A stretch of 64,000 nucleotides of DNA from Trichosporon coremiiforme (GCA_039545355.1 BCJJ01000008.1:1537004-1601003), one strand, 5' to 3'. Counted from the first letter of the stretch, positions 41,304 through 54,868 are shown. Program-made: numbers and translations. The notes: generated by a model from the sequence alone, not told the origin.

Positions 41304-44300
41304 CTAGTAGCGGTGGCGCCCGTAGTACTCGTCCTCTTCTTCCTCGTCCTCCTCGCCGACAAACTGGAGCGGCTCGCCATGCTTGTACCGCGCGGGCGAG
41401 GGCTCGCGGCCAGGCGTCAGATCGAAGATCGGTCCGGGGGGCGGGAGGTCCTCGACGTAGCCGCCGTCGGTCGACTCGCGCGGGTCGTACATGCTGTCGC
41501 CGCGCTCGGAAGCGTACGTCTGGCTGAAGATCGAGTCGCGCTGCAGCCCGCCGTACACGTCGTCCGCGACCGAATCGCGCCCGTACCCGTCCACGATGGA
41601 CGCGATCGCGTCGCAGTCGCTGTGCTGCCGGGGGCGGGGCTGGATGAGCTCCTGCTGGTACTCGCCCGACGGCGGGACCGGCGGTGTAGAAGGGAGAGCG
41701 CACTTGGCCGCGGCGGGCGGGAGGGGAGGCAGGGGCCCACGCGACGTCTGCACGGGCGGAATCGGAAGGGGCGGCGCCTCAATAGGCGAGAAAGGCTCGG
41801 ACTCGGCGTCCGACGTCGGGCGCCGCATCGAGATCGAGTCCGAGGGCAGGACGGACGCGTCGTCGCTCGTGAGAACCGACTCGCGGGTCGAGTCCTCGTA
41901 CGACGAGTCCTGTGAGCGCGTGACGCTGAGCTCAGGCGGCTCAAATACGGGCTCGCCTCGGTGTCCGTTTCCGAACGCGGGGCCGTCCATGTGAATCGGG
42001 GACTGTAAGCCGGCCGCCTTAGGCGAGGACTGGTTGCGCAGGTGCATGTCGCCGAGCTGGGACGCGGGCGGGCTCTTGCGCGACGACGGCGGGACATGTC
42101 GGATGGTAGACGACTGGCTCGTAGCGGCTTGCAGCGGCGCACTGGAGGGCGGCACGGCTTGAGCCATGGGACGGGCTCCATTCGCGATAAGGATGTCCAT
42201 CCACTTCTCCTCATCCTTGAGTGACTTGTCGTTCTGCGGGCTGCTCGCGCCCGAGCTGAGCCCCGATGCAGACTGCACCTCAAAGTCCATCGAGACCTCG
42301 CGCTGCTTGGCCGCCTCGCGCTGCCTGCCGTTGGACTTTACGCGGCGGATCGACTTGAACATGCGCGTCTTAGACGACCCGTTCGCAGGCTTGCCGTCCT
42401 TCTCGGGGAGCGGGGGCGCCGTCTTCGGCGAGGCGGATTTAGGCTGCTGAAGTGGGAAGTAGCCCTGGCCGTTGTTGCTAGAGACGCTGTTGGACTTCTT
42501 GACCGTGGGCGACGGCTCGTTGAGCGCCTGCCAGAGCTGGGAAGAGACAGACTGGTCGGCGCGCGTCAGGTTGATGCGCTTCTGCTGTGTCCGGTTGACT
42601 GTGAGCATCTTCTCAAAGTCGTCCCTGGGTGACAGCTTGGGAGGCGGCTGTTGCTTCTTGCTTCGCTTCGCAAACAGCTTGCCCAGCGTCTTCTTCCGCT
42701 TCGGGTCGGCGATTGCCATCTGGTACTCTAAGGGCACGCGCTCCTCGAACAGGAAGTGCAGCTCGGTGTCTCGCGGGTCGTCGGCAAAGCTGTCGACAGC
42801 GTCCGGGTGGTTCGGCTTAGCCTTGTATTCGACGAGCGCCCACGAAGCCTCCTTGAACGTCAGCTCGTCGCGGTCCATCCAGCCCGCGCCCATCATAAAG
42901 TCGGTCCAGCAGTCGATGAACGCCTCCTCAAGGTACACGCGACCCTTGTCTTCAATGCCTTCGACGCCCGAGTTGCGCCCGAAGCGCGGTGTCGTATCGT
43001 AGTTGAACGGCGCCGCCTCCTTTTGCGTCTTGTGCAGGCGCCGCTGCAGCTCATCGCGCTCCTTCGGCCACTCGGTAATCGAGGATTGGATGGGGGCCGA
43101 GAACGTGAGCGAGGCCGTTAAGTAGGACTCGGTTCTAGTGAAGCCACCGTCGGCAAAGTCACTCCAGTCCATCGTCTGACGTCGCTCAGCTACGCTCTGA
43201 ATGTCAGTTCAACTTCGGACGAAAATTAACTGACCTGTTTGGCACTCTCGTTAAGGTCGAACTGCAGCCGACTCTGCATGTCTGGCCGCTCGGGCTCTCC
43301 TCGTCGGGACGTCGACTGCGAGTCGAAGCCGAGCTCCTCGAAAGCACTCCATTCCTTGCCGGCGAGCGACGCAAAGCGGCCTGCCTCGCCCTCGTCCTTC
43401 TCCATCTTCGTGACCGAGCCACCGTTGTTCAGGGGAGCGCCGTACACGACCTGCTGTGATCGCTGCGAAGATGCCGGTAGCGGTAAGGTCTCCTTGACGG
43501 CCATCTTGCGACGATAAGATGCAGAAAACTTGGGCCGGGCAGCCTCTCCCCGCTTCTCCTTCAGGACAACGCGGTTCCAAGCATCCCAGTTTGGCGTTTC
43601 GCTGCCCCAGAGCTCTGCGCTGGCGACGAGATCTCGCGAGTAGGCGCGGACCGTGCGCGATGCCGTCTCGCAACGGATGACACGGGCTGCCCGACGGGGC
43701 ATTCCGCGAGACAGATCGGCGTCCGACACGACCATGGACGGGTATCCGTTGACCCACTCCTTCAGTCGCGACGGCAGGTCTGTAAGGCCGAGGCCGCCGC
43801 CCTCGGTTGGCCGTCCCGACGAGCGGATATTGGCGAGGATCATGTGTTCCGTGGCGGCAGCCGCGCGCACAAACACGGCATGAGACGCCAGACATGTCAC
43901 ATTGGTCGGGATGTCGAAAAGAAGAGGCGCAAAGTAGGACGCCAGGGCGTGGGGCGTCAACCCAGAGTTGTGCGAGTGGGCTGTGCACTTTGACAATAGG
44001 GCGAACAACGGAGAGATGATATAGTTGTAGATGTCGGCGGGGAGGATCGTAGCGAGGCTATTGAACGCGTCACACGGGTACTTGGCCGCTGCATGTCAGT
44101 TTCGCAGAGACGTTCGAAACTCACCTCGCTCGCGCCCACGCCACTCCTCGTACTGCTCCCACTCGATACAGCCGTGAGATACCTCTCTCGTTCCGTCTCG
44201 GACGCGTGTCAGACGCGACAGGGCCCACCTCAGCAGCCAAGCCAGCTCTTGGTCATCGGCAAACTTCAGGTCCTGCTCCCATGTCGCGACGGCTGTCTTG

Positions 44301-45001
44301 GTCGGATTACGGTTGTGCGTACTGGGCGTCGTCAGACTGGAATCTGCACTTGGACCTACCGAATGGTACCGATATAAGTCTGGATCAGCATCTTCATGCG
44401 GACCTGGTTGAGCTCCAGGTTCTGGTTCGAGAAGAGCAGCGGCGTGTCCAGAGCTGCACGTCAGCTTGATAATGGCCGCCTTGAAGCTCACCTCGCCGTG
44501 ACAGCTCGGCACCGACTTCACGGATGATCCTGGCAACCTCGTCGACGCCAAGAACTACGTTGCGCCCTACGGCCGCGAGGAAACCGTACGGCCTTCCAGA
44601 GCTCTCAGCGCTGCGCCCCGCGTCCACTGACGTGATGGCCTGGGTCGCGCTCAGCGGCACTGTCGTCGGCAGGAAGGTCGGCGGGCCGGGGAGTAGAGAC
44701 TGTTCGGAGGGCGAGCTGGACATGTTGACACCGTTCGCGGCAGCCGAGGCATGTGAGACACTGCGGGAATGGTCAGTCATCGTTGGGATCACAAGTTGCG
44801 ATGCTCTCTCGCTCGATCCAATACTCACGGCGGCACCGTTCCAAACTCGCTGATGTTCGAGTTGGACTGCACGCTCGAGCCGTTCCATGTCTTCGCGAGG
44901 CCTAGGACGCGGCGATCCGTTCCACTAGGGTTGGCGACGAGCACGGCGGGGGCACGATCCTTCTTGTGAGCATGCTGCGAGCGCGAGAAGAGGGAAGGCA
45001 T
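41304..45001 (-). CDS. Msb1/Mug8-domain (RhoGAP-like fold) polarity protein
   Basis: Six exons (45001-44829, 44760-44492, 44453-44360, 44321-44125, 44088-43235, 43196-41304) join in perfect phase to 1159 aa; four of five introns are 36-38 nt. The N-terminal part has YGFLAAVGRNVVLGVDEVAR, LDTPLLFSNQNLELNQVRMK, LAWLLRWALSRLTRVRDG, DIYNYIISPLFALLSKCTAH and LTPHALASYFAPLLFDIP. This is the Msb1/Mug8 domain (formerly DUF1708), which resembles a degenerate RhoGAP. ALVEYKAKPNHP and FEERVPLEYQMAIADPKRKK follow, then a long Ser/Pro-rich, probably disordered tail ending EEDEEEEDEYYGRHRY. Yeast Msb1 works with Cdc42/Rho1 and formin in polarised growth; fission yeast Mug8 is related. The same role here is inferred from the domain. 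A polypyrimidine leader lies upstream. Confidence 0.8.
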
Positions 45002-45840
45002 CGCGATCGGAGGGCGTTCTCGGCCGTGGGACGAAAGGTGAAGCTACGTCAGACGTCGATGCGGTGTGCGTGGGGAGTTTGAGGGAGGTGAGGAGGGTAT
45101 AGGAGCGTGTGTCGGATGGAAAGAGCACGGCCCTCGGCTCACGGGCAGCGCGTACTGGGGTATCGAGTGCCTAGATGTGAAGCAGGATGTATCCTTTCAG
45201 TGTGTGCACGGCGGCCGCGCAACCAATGCGAGATGTCCAGAAAAGGTGTCGAAGGGTAGAAGGAGCGAGGTGCTAGGTCGGATCGTCAAAGTGAGTGAGA
45301 GCAGGCAAGAGGTCGTAGAGGGGTCGTCACAGTTCGATGGTCGATGGTAGTAGTCAGAAAGAGGAAATGAAGGAATGGAGCCCTGGTGGCTGGTGTGGAA
45401 AGGGGGAAGGGAGGGGTCTGGCGCAGAGTGTGCAAGCGTGCCGACTAGCGGAAGCGTGGTGGTCGACGCTATTGTCGTAGTGTGTGGATGAGAGGATGAG
45501 TGAGCTCGAGCGATGGTGAGGAGTTTGGAAAAGGGCGAGTTGGAGGTCGAGCGCACTGACCCACGGTTGTGGAGTGGAGAGAGGAGATGTGGTGGATGGA
45601 GAGGACACTGTACGCTGTACGCTGTCCTGAGTCGCAACGGTCGTCGGAAGTGCCAGTGCAGGAGCAGGAGGAGCAAGTCAGGACCGCCGGATCGAGGAAC
45701 GCGGGGTACGGTGTAAGCTCTAACAGCACTGTACGGTGTACGCGGTGGGAGCAAAGTGTATGGGCTGTATGGGCTGTACGGCGCGAAGGCACCGTAGGTT
45801 GCAGGTAGCCCAGGGACGGTCCGGACGACAGGGACAAGAC
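45002..45840 (-). promoter_or_regulatory. Pyrimidine-rich upstream leader of the MSB1-like gene
   Basis: Read on the minus strand this stretch is strongly C/T-rich up to about 45800 and yields Pro/Ser/His/Leu-rich open frames that I take as untranslated. Short direct repeats (tacgctg twice, tgggctgta twice) occur near 45606-45785. Confidence 0.4.
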
Positions 45841-48647
45841 TTAGGACGCAGGGTGTAGGGCCCAGAGAATGTACACCCGCCGCAAGCGTACAACCTCACG
45901 CAGCTTCAAAGTAAGGATATGGCCTCCGTGTTGACAACGTTGAGAGCTGCGAGGGATGCGAGGCCGTGTGAGGGTGTGAGGACGTCGGATGGGCGAGTGC
46001 TAGGCAACACGAAGCTCGGCAGGATTGGGTTCAAAGGCTAACTCTATCCTCGCACAGGTTATCAATGCTCGCTGGCATCCAGCCTTCACCACCGTGAGAA
46101 CGTTGAAGCCAGTCTGGGAACAGCGGACCCGGTGCATAGCAGCATGTGGTGAGATCGATTGCATGCGATGCATCCCGTTGATTGTTGTGTCGGGCGCTGG
46201 GAGAGGGGGCCGCAGAGCTAAGCAGAGCTAAACAGAGCCAACGGATGACGGAGGAGCAGAAGGAGCCCAGGAGCAGAGGCGTTGGCCAGGGCTGGCGCAT
46301 ATCTCCGTCCGTCACGGCGTGCCTTCCGTTTGCTTCCCGATGGCGTTTTCGCGATCCTTGCCTGGTGCCCTTATGCTCCTGTGCTGCTGTGCGCCCATAC
46401 TGTACAGCTCCTGTGGATGTTCACGGTCCAGCTCATCCGGCACGCCCAGTGTCCCGTCCATCGAGCAGTTCAATGACCTCGACAGCCTCGCCCTGCTCCG
46501 CCCTGGATCCACACATCGTACACCCTCGCACAGCTCACACCTCGACGCGTCAGGCCAGGAAACAGCCCAGGGTTCGCGGATCGGCCCGCGTCCTAATCTC
46601 CAATTAGATGGTATTTGGCTTTCGCGTTCTAATGCCCGTCCAGGCCCCAATACAATGGTCCGAGCGATTGTAGGGATCCCTGGCCCGCCGCGCGCTATGG
46701 GCTCCAACTGGGGGAGAGACAATTTTCAGCCCAAAACCTGAAACGCCTGACGCCGTCCAGTACGCGCTTGAAACACGCAATACCACGGGTCTTGAATTAA
46801 CAGCCATCAACAGCCCACCCCTGGCACCCATCGAGACATGGTCCATGGTCCATCAGTCATGTCAGAAATGCCCAGACGAGTGCGAGTCTGACGTTATCCC
46901 TCCGTACAGATTGCAGAAGACACGGACAAGAGCATGCTGACATTCCAAACGTGTCTGTCCAGCGGGCCCCGCAGCACATGCACATTCGAGATCAGACCCC
47001 ACAGAACATGAGACAGAGCCTGACGCAAAGTTGTAAAACACACTCTCATCTCCTCTCCCCAACCAGTCTATCTGTGGGCTAAAGAGCAGCGCAAAATAGT
47101 TGCGCCAACTTCACGGCCTACGAACCGGCTGTCTGCGCCTCGATATTCGCCTACGCGAGAGTGGTTAGCCCCTCGCCGCAGTGCAGAGTAACTCTGGTCG
47201 GCCGACGGTCAGCCTTCTCCTCGCCATCCCTGCAGGCTCTCTTCAAGGATTAATGTGCCAGTTTAATGGTATCTTCCTCGCGTTGACGACGTCATGTCTG
47301 TCTTCCGTATGCCAGCTTGTGCGTTCCAACGAACCATCGCGTTTACTTCAGAGCGAACTGAGGCGCAGACGGGACAGAGGGCTGAGTAAAAGTGCGGGTT
47401 GAAACGCACACTGACCCATTCGCGCCCCCCCCTGCGCCTCATCTCTGCCCCTTTTTCTCCTGTCGTCGAGACTACCCCTACAGACTCCATTGGTGCGGCG
47501 CGCAGATCTCACCATTCAGCGAGAGCTCGACATGAGAAATGACTCATGTCCCCGCTGCTCAATATCCAGCAGCTCAGCGGTCAGTAATCAGCGGGTTTTG
47601 TGGGCTCCCGACGGTCAGAAGAACTTCCGCTACCCAGTAGACGAGGTAGGCAGCTACGAACAGCGTCTGGTCGCGAGAAAGGTACGCCACGCACACCGGT
47701 CTACCAGTGCGCCGAAAGGATGTAGTTCCAGAATGCCGGGCGTGCCGGACTGACAGAGTGCGTGGTCCCAGCGCAATCGTGGCTGCTGAGCCAAGCCGTG
47801 GCGGGCGCACTCGACGCTCCCGGTCGTTGGGAAAGTGCTTGGCTGCAGCAATCTGTCACGGAAAGGCGTACTCGCCGGAGATAGCGAGGAAGGCACCCCA
47901 ATAGCCAGCCAATGTCTTCAGATCGGAGACCAGGAAGTGTACACGGCACTTCCCGCGGCTCACGGTAAGCATCTGGCTCTAATGAGCACCGGTTACGGGC
48001 CAGGTGCTCACTCATTGTAGCGGGTGAAGAGCAAGTCCGGATTTGCTCAGGGAATAGATACATTTATCGGGACGAGTTCAGGCCAGAGACAGCCCGAGAG
48101 CCAGAGAGCCCGAGAACCCATCCCGGATGGGCCGGACTGCCGGTGGGTTCAATTTTCGGCGCAGCGCCCAGCGCGTAGCGTGCACCTCCAGCCATGCGCG
48201 CATCGCGCTCACCTGGCGCGCCTGGCGGGCATGGGCACCATGGCCGGCGGCACATATTAACACTCAATCCACCTGCCCTCGACATTGCACCCGACTTTGC
48301 TCAACTTTGCACTGCCAGCACCGTCAGTCCGTCAGTCTCTCTCTTGATGGACGAATTCAGGAACAGCAATGAACGTGGTTTCGACGTGGTGCTGATCACG
48401 TGACATAACTAATGAAAGGGGGGGGGTCGGATAAACAACTTTGTTGTGACCTCCTGCATCCACTGTTCCAGGATCCATTGACATCAACCAGCAACTTACA
48501 CACCCAGCATCTACCTTACAATAGCCTCAGCGCACTTAATCATATCAGCGCGGCTGATTTCTTGATCTTCGCGGAACCTGCTCACCGCTGCGAAAACGAC
48601 GGCATGAACGCGCGACGAGGATCGCATGACCTACCCATGTCGCAATA
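45841..48647. other. Gene-poor region (2.8 kb)
   Basis: I could not support a gene. Opposed open frames near 46280-46740 overlap each other and have no family signature. Part of the 46600-46850 sequence on the minus strand translates to GAWTGIRTRKPN, a pattern often produced by RNA-gene artefacts, but no tRNA cloverleaf could be drawn. A run of ten G sits at 48417-48426. Confidence 0.45.
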
Positions 48648-50686
48648 ATGCTCCCCAAGCGTCCTGCCTCGCCCGCACCGGGCCAAGTGCCCGAGTTCCG
48701 ACGCGGCTCAGACGGTCGAGACGGTCGAGACGGTCGGAAACGGCGGCGCACAGCGTCACCGCCCACGTCCCTTCCCCCGCGAGCCGGCGGTCGTCGGCTG
48801 TCACCTCCGCGAGGGCCGTGGCCGCCGTCACCTCCCCGAGGGCCATGGCCGCCTTCCCCACCTCCTGGTCCACGGATACCGCCGCCGCCGCGCCGGATTG
48901 ATCGCGAGAGATGGGACTCTCCGGCATCGAGAATTGACAGACCGGCCATGTACGATCGGTACCCAAGGGATTCGCGGGATCCGAGGGAAGACCGATATAC
49001 GCGCCGTGGGTCGTCGCCTGAGAGTAGAGGTAGTGTCTCTAAAGGCGGTACGCGGGCGAGGGAAGCGAGGGAGATCCCGAAGGAGCCGGTGTTCAAGGGG
49101 CTCGATGAGTTGACGCAGTGAGTTCCCGTTTCATCATGCTCGTCAAGGGCATCGGCATGACTCATCGCGACGAGGGAGACGGAAGCGAAGCTCAGCTGGG
49201 TTCCGTGATAGCTAACATCAGATACCTCTCGCGCACGGTCATGGCCAAGGCGAAGGTGGAGCAAGCCTCTCGCGCTCTGCAGCGGATAAAGGAGTTCCAG
49301 CCTGATGCCGTCACATTGGCGGAGGCGGAGAGCGCGCTGTCGGCCGCCGAGACAGCGCTGAAGACCGAGTGCAAGTCGCTGCAGGACTCCTTCGTATTCT
49401 TGCTGCAGCAGGCGCTCGCCGTGCCGGGTGTTTCGTCCGGGGACGTGTCGGGACTGCACGTCGACGAACTCAAGTCGCGCGTGACTCGGCTCGAGCAGCG
49501 GGTCCAACAGCCTGCCCCCGGGCTGACAGAGGAGGAGATCAAGGCGTTCGTGAAGGCGTCCAGGCCGACGATGACCTCGCCCGTGACTCCCGTGACTCCG
49601 ATACTGAGCGAGGACGAGATCCGGACGCTCATGCGAAAGGAAGGAGTCGCGGAGGAGCTCGTACGCGAGATCGCCAGAGCGTGCAATACAGCAGGGCTCA
49701 ACGAGGCGCAGGTCCGCGATATTGTCGCCAAGGCCACGCTGAGCGAGGATCGCGTACGGGAGATCGTGCAGGCGTCTGCGACGGGTCTGAATGAGGAACA
49801 GGTCCGGACTGTCATCAAGAAGAATGTGCCTGCGGAACTTTCAGATGAGTACATCAAGGCGCTGATCAGGCTGAATGCGCCAACTCTGGACCAAGTGAAG
49901 GAAATTGTGAAGGCGTCTATCCCCACGACACTCTCAGCGCCGGCCGCGCCGCCACCCCCTACCGCAGGCTCGGTTCAGGCGTCCCCAGCCTCGCCAGCTG
50001 TGCAAGCTCTCGCGCACACATCAGCTCTGGCGACCGAGACCAAGGTGGATCCGAAAGCCGAGGACGTGAAGGCGGAACCAGGGCAGCGACCACAGATCAA
50101 GCTCCGTGCGCTTCTGAGCGAGGTCCTGCAGCGCGTCGAGGCTGTTGAGTCGGCTCTCGACGAGCGGTACGAGCGCCTGCAGGGCGACATCGATGAGCAG
50201 CGGTACGACCTAAACCAGGCTGTTGGCAGGTACGAACTCGCAGCCGCGCAGAGAGGCGCTCAACCGCCCGGCGCGTCCGCCGGCGCTTCGCTCGAGGGCA
50301 CGCCCGCGCCTGCCGCCGTCGCACCAGCGAAGCCTCCACCCACGACCTCGGCCCCGGCAAACTCAGCCCCAGCGAACTCGGCGGCGAACTCGGTCTCGAA
50401 CTCAGAGCTGGCCATACTCAAGGCGCAAATGGACGCGATGCGCACACAACTGTCCGCCGTGACGTCCGAGGTCTCCGCTCTCCGCACGGAAGTGGCCACC
50501 CTCAAAACCTTCTCATCTTCGCGCCCTGCGCAGTCCAACGCGCAAGCGCCAGCGAACACGAACCTGGTGACGTTAGGCCCCGAGTTCGACGCCAAGATGG
50601 CGGACTGGAAGGCGGCGATTCTGAAGGACATCGAGGAGGACCGGATCCACACCAAGCCATTATCGAGCCGACTCTCGAGAACATGA
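48648..50686 (+). CDS. Coiled-coil / helical-repeat protein of unknown function
   Basis: Two exons (48648-49117, 49222-50686; 104-nt intron) give 644 aa as the sequence stands. The N-terminus is an Arg/Pro/Ser/Gly-rich low-complexity region with a GPWPPSPPRGPWPPSPP repeat, resembling RNA- or chromatin-associated proteins. FKGLDELTQYLSRTVMAKAK leads into coiled coil (ALQRIKEFQPDAVTLAEAES). The middle has a series of degenerate units of about 20 residues of the type L-x-E-x-x-V-R-x-I-V-x-A (for example NEAQVRDIVAKAT, SEDRVREIVQAS, NEEQVRTVIKKN, TLDQVKEIVKAS). A second coiled coil follows (LKAQMDAMRTQLSAVTSEVS). The stop at 50684-50686 seems premature: protein-like sequence continues downstream in other frames. 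I do not recognise the family. Confidence 0.75.
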
Positions 50687-50893
50687 AGGGCAAGGTCCTT
50701 GCACAGATGTTAGTCGAGGCGAGGGCTGGGGGGATGGGCGCGGCGCAGAATGTGCCGAATGTGCCGAGAGACAACTCGCCCAGTGGACGGTTCGCGCCCC
50801 AGGCTCGGCAGGCTCAGCAGCATGCGCAAACAAGCTCAGACTCAGGCGTATCAGCAGCAATAGTACGGCTATCAACCGTATCAGCATCGATGA
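50687..50893 (+). other. Out-of-frame continuation of the coiled-coil gene
   Basis: One base out of frame with the gene above, the sequence reads IIEPTLENMKGKVLAQMLVE, then ARAGGMGAAQ and SGRFAPQARQAQQHA. After a further one-base shift near 50829 it reads QAQTQAYQQQ, a TAG (50861-50863), and YGYQPYQHR followed by TGA at 50891-50893. These segments look like the lost C-terminus. No GT-AG pair joins them. Confidence 0.5.
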
Positions 50894-52515
50894 TCGTGTC
50901 GGCGCCGGAGACGCCGCTTCAGCGTCGCTCACGGAGCATTCGATTCGACACAGCAAGTTAATGAAAGAGTTACCACAGCCAGCATAGAGGATACACCTAG
51001 CAGTCATAAGACCACAGCACATTGTACAATACATCAAGTGTCACTCATCCACTCGGCCGAAGTGTCCCGCCGCCAGTGGCGAGTGATGACTCACCACCAG
51101 TCCAAGCGTGAGAGAGCGGACTCACAACACCTCAGCGTGTGCACTCCGGGGGCGAACAAATGGATCTGCAGTACACGCTAGCTTGTATACTGCATCTGAG
51201 CGCGCTCTGGCGTGTTCTTCGTGCATCTAGCGCGACACGAATGCCTCGGCACCGTCGGCGCTCGGCAGCAGGCCGGCAGATGATAGCTGAGCAACGACGC
51301 CAACAGCGTGCCAACGAAGCCGCACGAGATCAAGAATGGGTCGCTCAGGCTACTGAATCGTGACAAGCGCTGCAACCAAAGCGACCAAGAGAGATCAGTG
51401 AATTGACACAGCAATGAGGCGCGTGTGGGGCGCGTGTGAGACGCTGCTGCGCGACGCCGACGAAACCAGGAGTGGTGACTACTTGCAGTTGGCGCCGGCA
51501 GCCTCGGCGGTATATGCTCGCCACTGCGCTATCAAAGGCTTCGGAAATCTCGGTCGCCGCTTGTACATTGGCCGTGCGCTTCGTGCGGGCTCCCGGGCCC
51601 GCTCGCTGGTGCTCTTTGGCGTCCACTGGTGTTGAGCTGGGCTCGGAGAAACCATCGTTCTGTCTAATCGTGGCGCACACCAGCTGTTAGTCGCGCAGCC
51701 AGCCACTAACCTCTCTCTCTTGGCTCTCATTCACACGTTTAACAGCGTGTCTCGGGCACACTGACCACGATAGTGACATTGAGTCTCAGAGACAGAAGTG
51801 CTGATCGCGTGGACATTGTGGACACGAGTGGGACTGTGCGGTAGCTGAGGTGAGCTGAGGTGGACATGTCTAAACATGGACCTCCTAGCGTCGGAGCCCG
51901 CCACTCGCCCGTTGGTTGCCACAGCCCAGTGCAGTTTGAGCTGCGTGCGTTCGGCCGAAGTCTTGGGCAATCTCGGGCACGTTAGAGATTGCACGTTAGT
52001 ATGTGTTGGTTGGTCCCATACGCTTCTCGGCGCGGCTCAACGTTACTCCTTAGAGTGATCTCGGGCAGATGCTCGGGATGTCACAACCGGACCTGCGGGT
52101 GCGCGGGCTCAGGCGACAGTCACGCGAATCACGAGGTTTCTGAAGATAGCTCATGTGCTAGAAGAAAAGAAGGTCCTTGGATCATCGCGCGACCTGCCTG
52201 ATTACTGCGGGAATTGAAGAGCGGTTGACTGTCCGTGGAGAGGTTGGTGTGTCCAGAATAGCAACGCGTCTCGATGGGGAGGAACGGGAGGACGAGTGAG
52301 ATCTCAGGAGGCGTCAGATTCGCCACCGCAAAGGTCCTCATTCACTCGTCACTGCTCATTTGTTATCGCCCGAACAACACACGGTTCGTGAACCGGGATA
52401 GACAAGGGGGGTGCATGTGGGACGGATGACGAAGCATGACTGCGGGTTCCATGCCCTCCAAACCGGTGGCCGAGTCAGACCTATTCACTCACGATCCTCT
52501 CCATCGGGATGCCAA

Positions 52516-52540
52516 CATGCCAGCATGCCAGCATGCCAGC
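52516..52540. repeat. 8-bp tandem repeat (catgccag)
   Basis: Three copies of catgccag in non-coding DNA. Confidence 0.8.
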
Positions 52541-54868
52541 GAACGGAGCGGAGTGCGGAACATCGTTTCGCATGCGTCGTTACAATTGCACTGTCTTGGC
52601 GTCCCAGACCGGGACCGGGGGGGACGCTCCGCCTCCTACTTGCCTCTTCACGTAACGCTCGCAAGACAGGCCATGGCAGTCCGCAGTCGTCAGACCGTGC
52701 CGTTATCGCACGAGCGCGCACGAGTGCTACTGCTCATGCGAGCTTGTCATTGGATCAGCACATGCTTCCGAAAGGAGCACGAGGTAGCACAAGGAGCACA
52801 AGGGGGTACATGTGCCTTTGGCCAGCGGTGTTCTATTCTCCGCTATGCGCAGTAGAAATATAAACGGAAAGACGCCCAGATTCAGGAAAAGTCGCGGCAA
52901 CTGTAAACTCTATGTTCAGCTTGCCCTGCTCCTCATTCAGCAATAAAGCCACAACAGCCACATGGTACTCGCTCGTCCGCCATCGTCGGCCGCATCGCGC
53001 CCCCTCCACCCGCCTTACCTCCTGCTCTTTCAGCTCCCTCGAACCCCGTGAGAGTGGGAGCTGGCCGGAGCTAGAGCCTATAGATCCAAGGATCTCCGGA
53101 AGTTCGGGCAGAGCTTCTTCCCGCGTACTTCGTGTGTTCTGAATGTTCTGAAGTTCGGTCTTCAATGGGGCTGGGACGAATCACATGCTCCTCTTTCCCA
53201 CTGGAATACTCGTGGAGTACGCACATGCATCAAGTTGAATGGGACGGCACGACGGGAGGTCAGGAGATGCGAGAGTTTCTCCTTTTAGCAGTAGCGTGGT
53301 GTTCACTCCGCGCAAACTCGCCGCACTCGCCATGTGCTCCACTTGCAACCTTCGGCACGTACGCGGCCGGCAGGTTGGCGGGCTGGAAATATCGAGGAAG
53401 GAAGGTCAGGTGGGGGTGATCGGAGACTTTTCGGCGGCCCAGTCGCCGACACTGGGTGTAAAGCTGAGTAAACATTACGCACTCCGAGGGATCCGGTGAC
53501 GGTGAGTGCTGAAAGCCGCGTGAGAGCCCACTCGGTCCCGAAAGTTATTAATCGCTGGTGCATTCATGTAGCCTTCGATTAGCATTGTGATCCGATCGGG
53601 TCAGCGGCGGTCGCGCGCTCGCATTGGCCGTGGTGATTGCGAAAGAAAGACAAATCACGCATCGCGCATGGAGATAGGAAGGATAGGAGGAATAATCGCT
53701 CATCGCTGAGCGAGGTGCGAGATTATATGCATGAGGAGATATGGAGCGAAGAGGGGTGCGGTATTATTCACGCATTGCATGCATCGACTGAAACGGTAAT
53801 CGTAGCGGCTGACCGTCGAGGCTGAGCGACGAGCGAGTCATGCGATGCGCAGCAGTGGTGGCGGCAATCGGTCGTGCGCGCGTGCGCCGGCGCTCGTGCA
53901 TCAGATTCAGAACTGAGATCGAGCGAGTCGAGTCGTGTGCACACGACCATATCGACCGTTCCCTCGCCCCCCCCCCACGACGGACTGGAATGAGACACAG
54001 GGCCCAGCCAAGATCATCCGAACAGCCGACGATTGACGCTAAGGTACGGAGGAACGGATCAACTTGCCTGGACGGGTATGTCGTGACCGAGCCCCGCCCC
54101 CCCCCCAATGCCTGTGCGGTGACGGATTCTACGGACCCACGGTCCGAACACCGAGAGAACAGGGGTATGCACGCATGCACAGCGGGCGATGTTGCCGAGC
54201 GTTGTTGCCTTGGACCTCGTGCGACCAACCGCTGCGTCGATACGCCGCTTGCTTAGGTCTCTTGAGTGCGGCAAGGGAGCCAAGGGTGGCCAAGGAACCA
54301 AGGCTGGAAACCGGAACCGCAGTGCCGTCTTGGTCTCTGCCGTGGATGCCGTGCCATAGTGTGCCTACTGCAGTGCAGTGGCCAGAACCGACTGCGCACG
54401 TGTGTCACACTGCGAATCGCGGATCCCATTCCACCCCCTTGGCTCCACTGGATCTTGAGGTTCGGCGCAAACGAGCGGCGGCGCTACTTTTAGCTCTCCT
54501 CGTCGCTGTCTTCTTGCGCATGCATGAGTGACGACCTCCGACGACTTCGGTTACTCTGAAACGAAGAGCAGACGAGCGGGGCAGGGTGTAATGGGAAAGG
54601 GGCGACGTTGTCTTGATAACGCCTTGGGTATGGATTGATACGGGGGCCAGCGGGATAGGCCAAGGCGGGCACAGGGGTCAGCGGGGATGGAGACTCCGCA
54701 GCGTCTCGTGTGCTAAAACTGGCAGAGGCGCAGAGGGGGGGAGGGGGGATGAACGTGCATGCCCCTGCGTCAGTCGCAATCGCAGCTCATCCAAAGATTC
54801 AGGGTCCAACAGCCAACATCCCACTGCACATCGCCGCCCATCACCGCAGCACCGCAACCGCACCACGC

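Noticed and set aside
46604..46846. Minus-strand translation with GAWTGIRTRKPN, a pattern often produced by RNA-gene artefacts
   Set aside because: I could not fold a tRNA or find matching A and B boxes; the similarity is probably chance.
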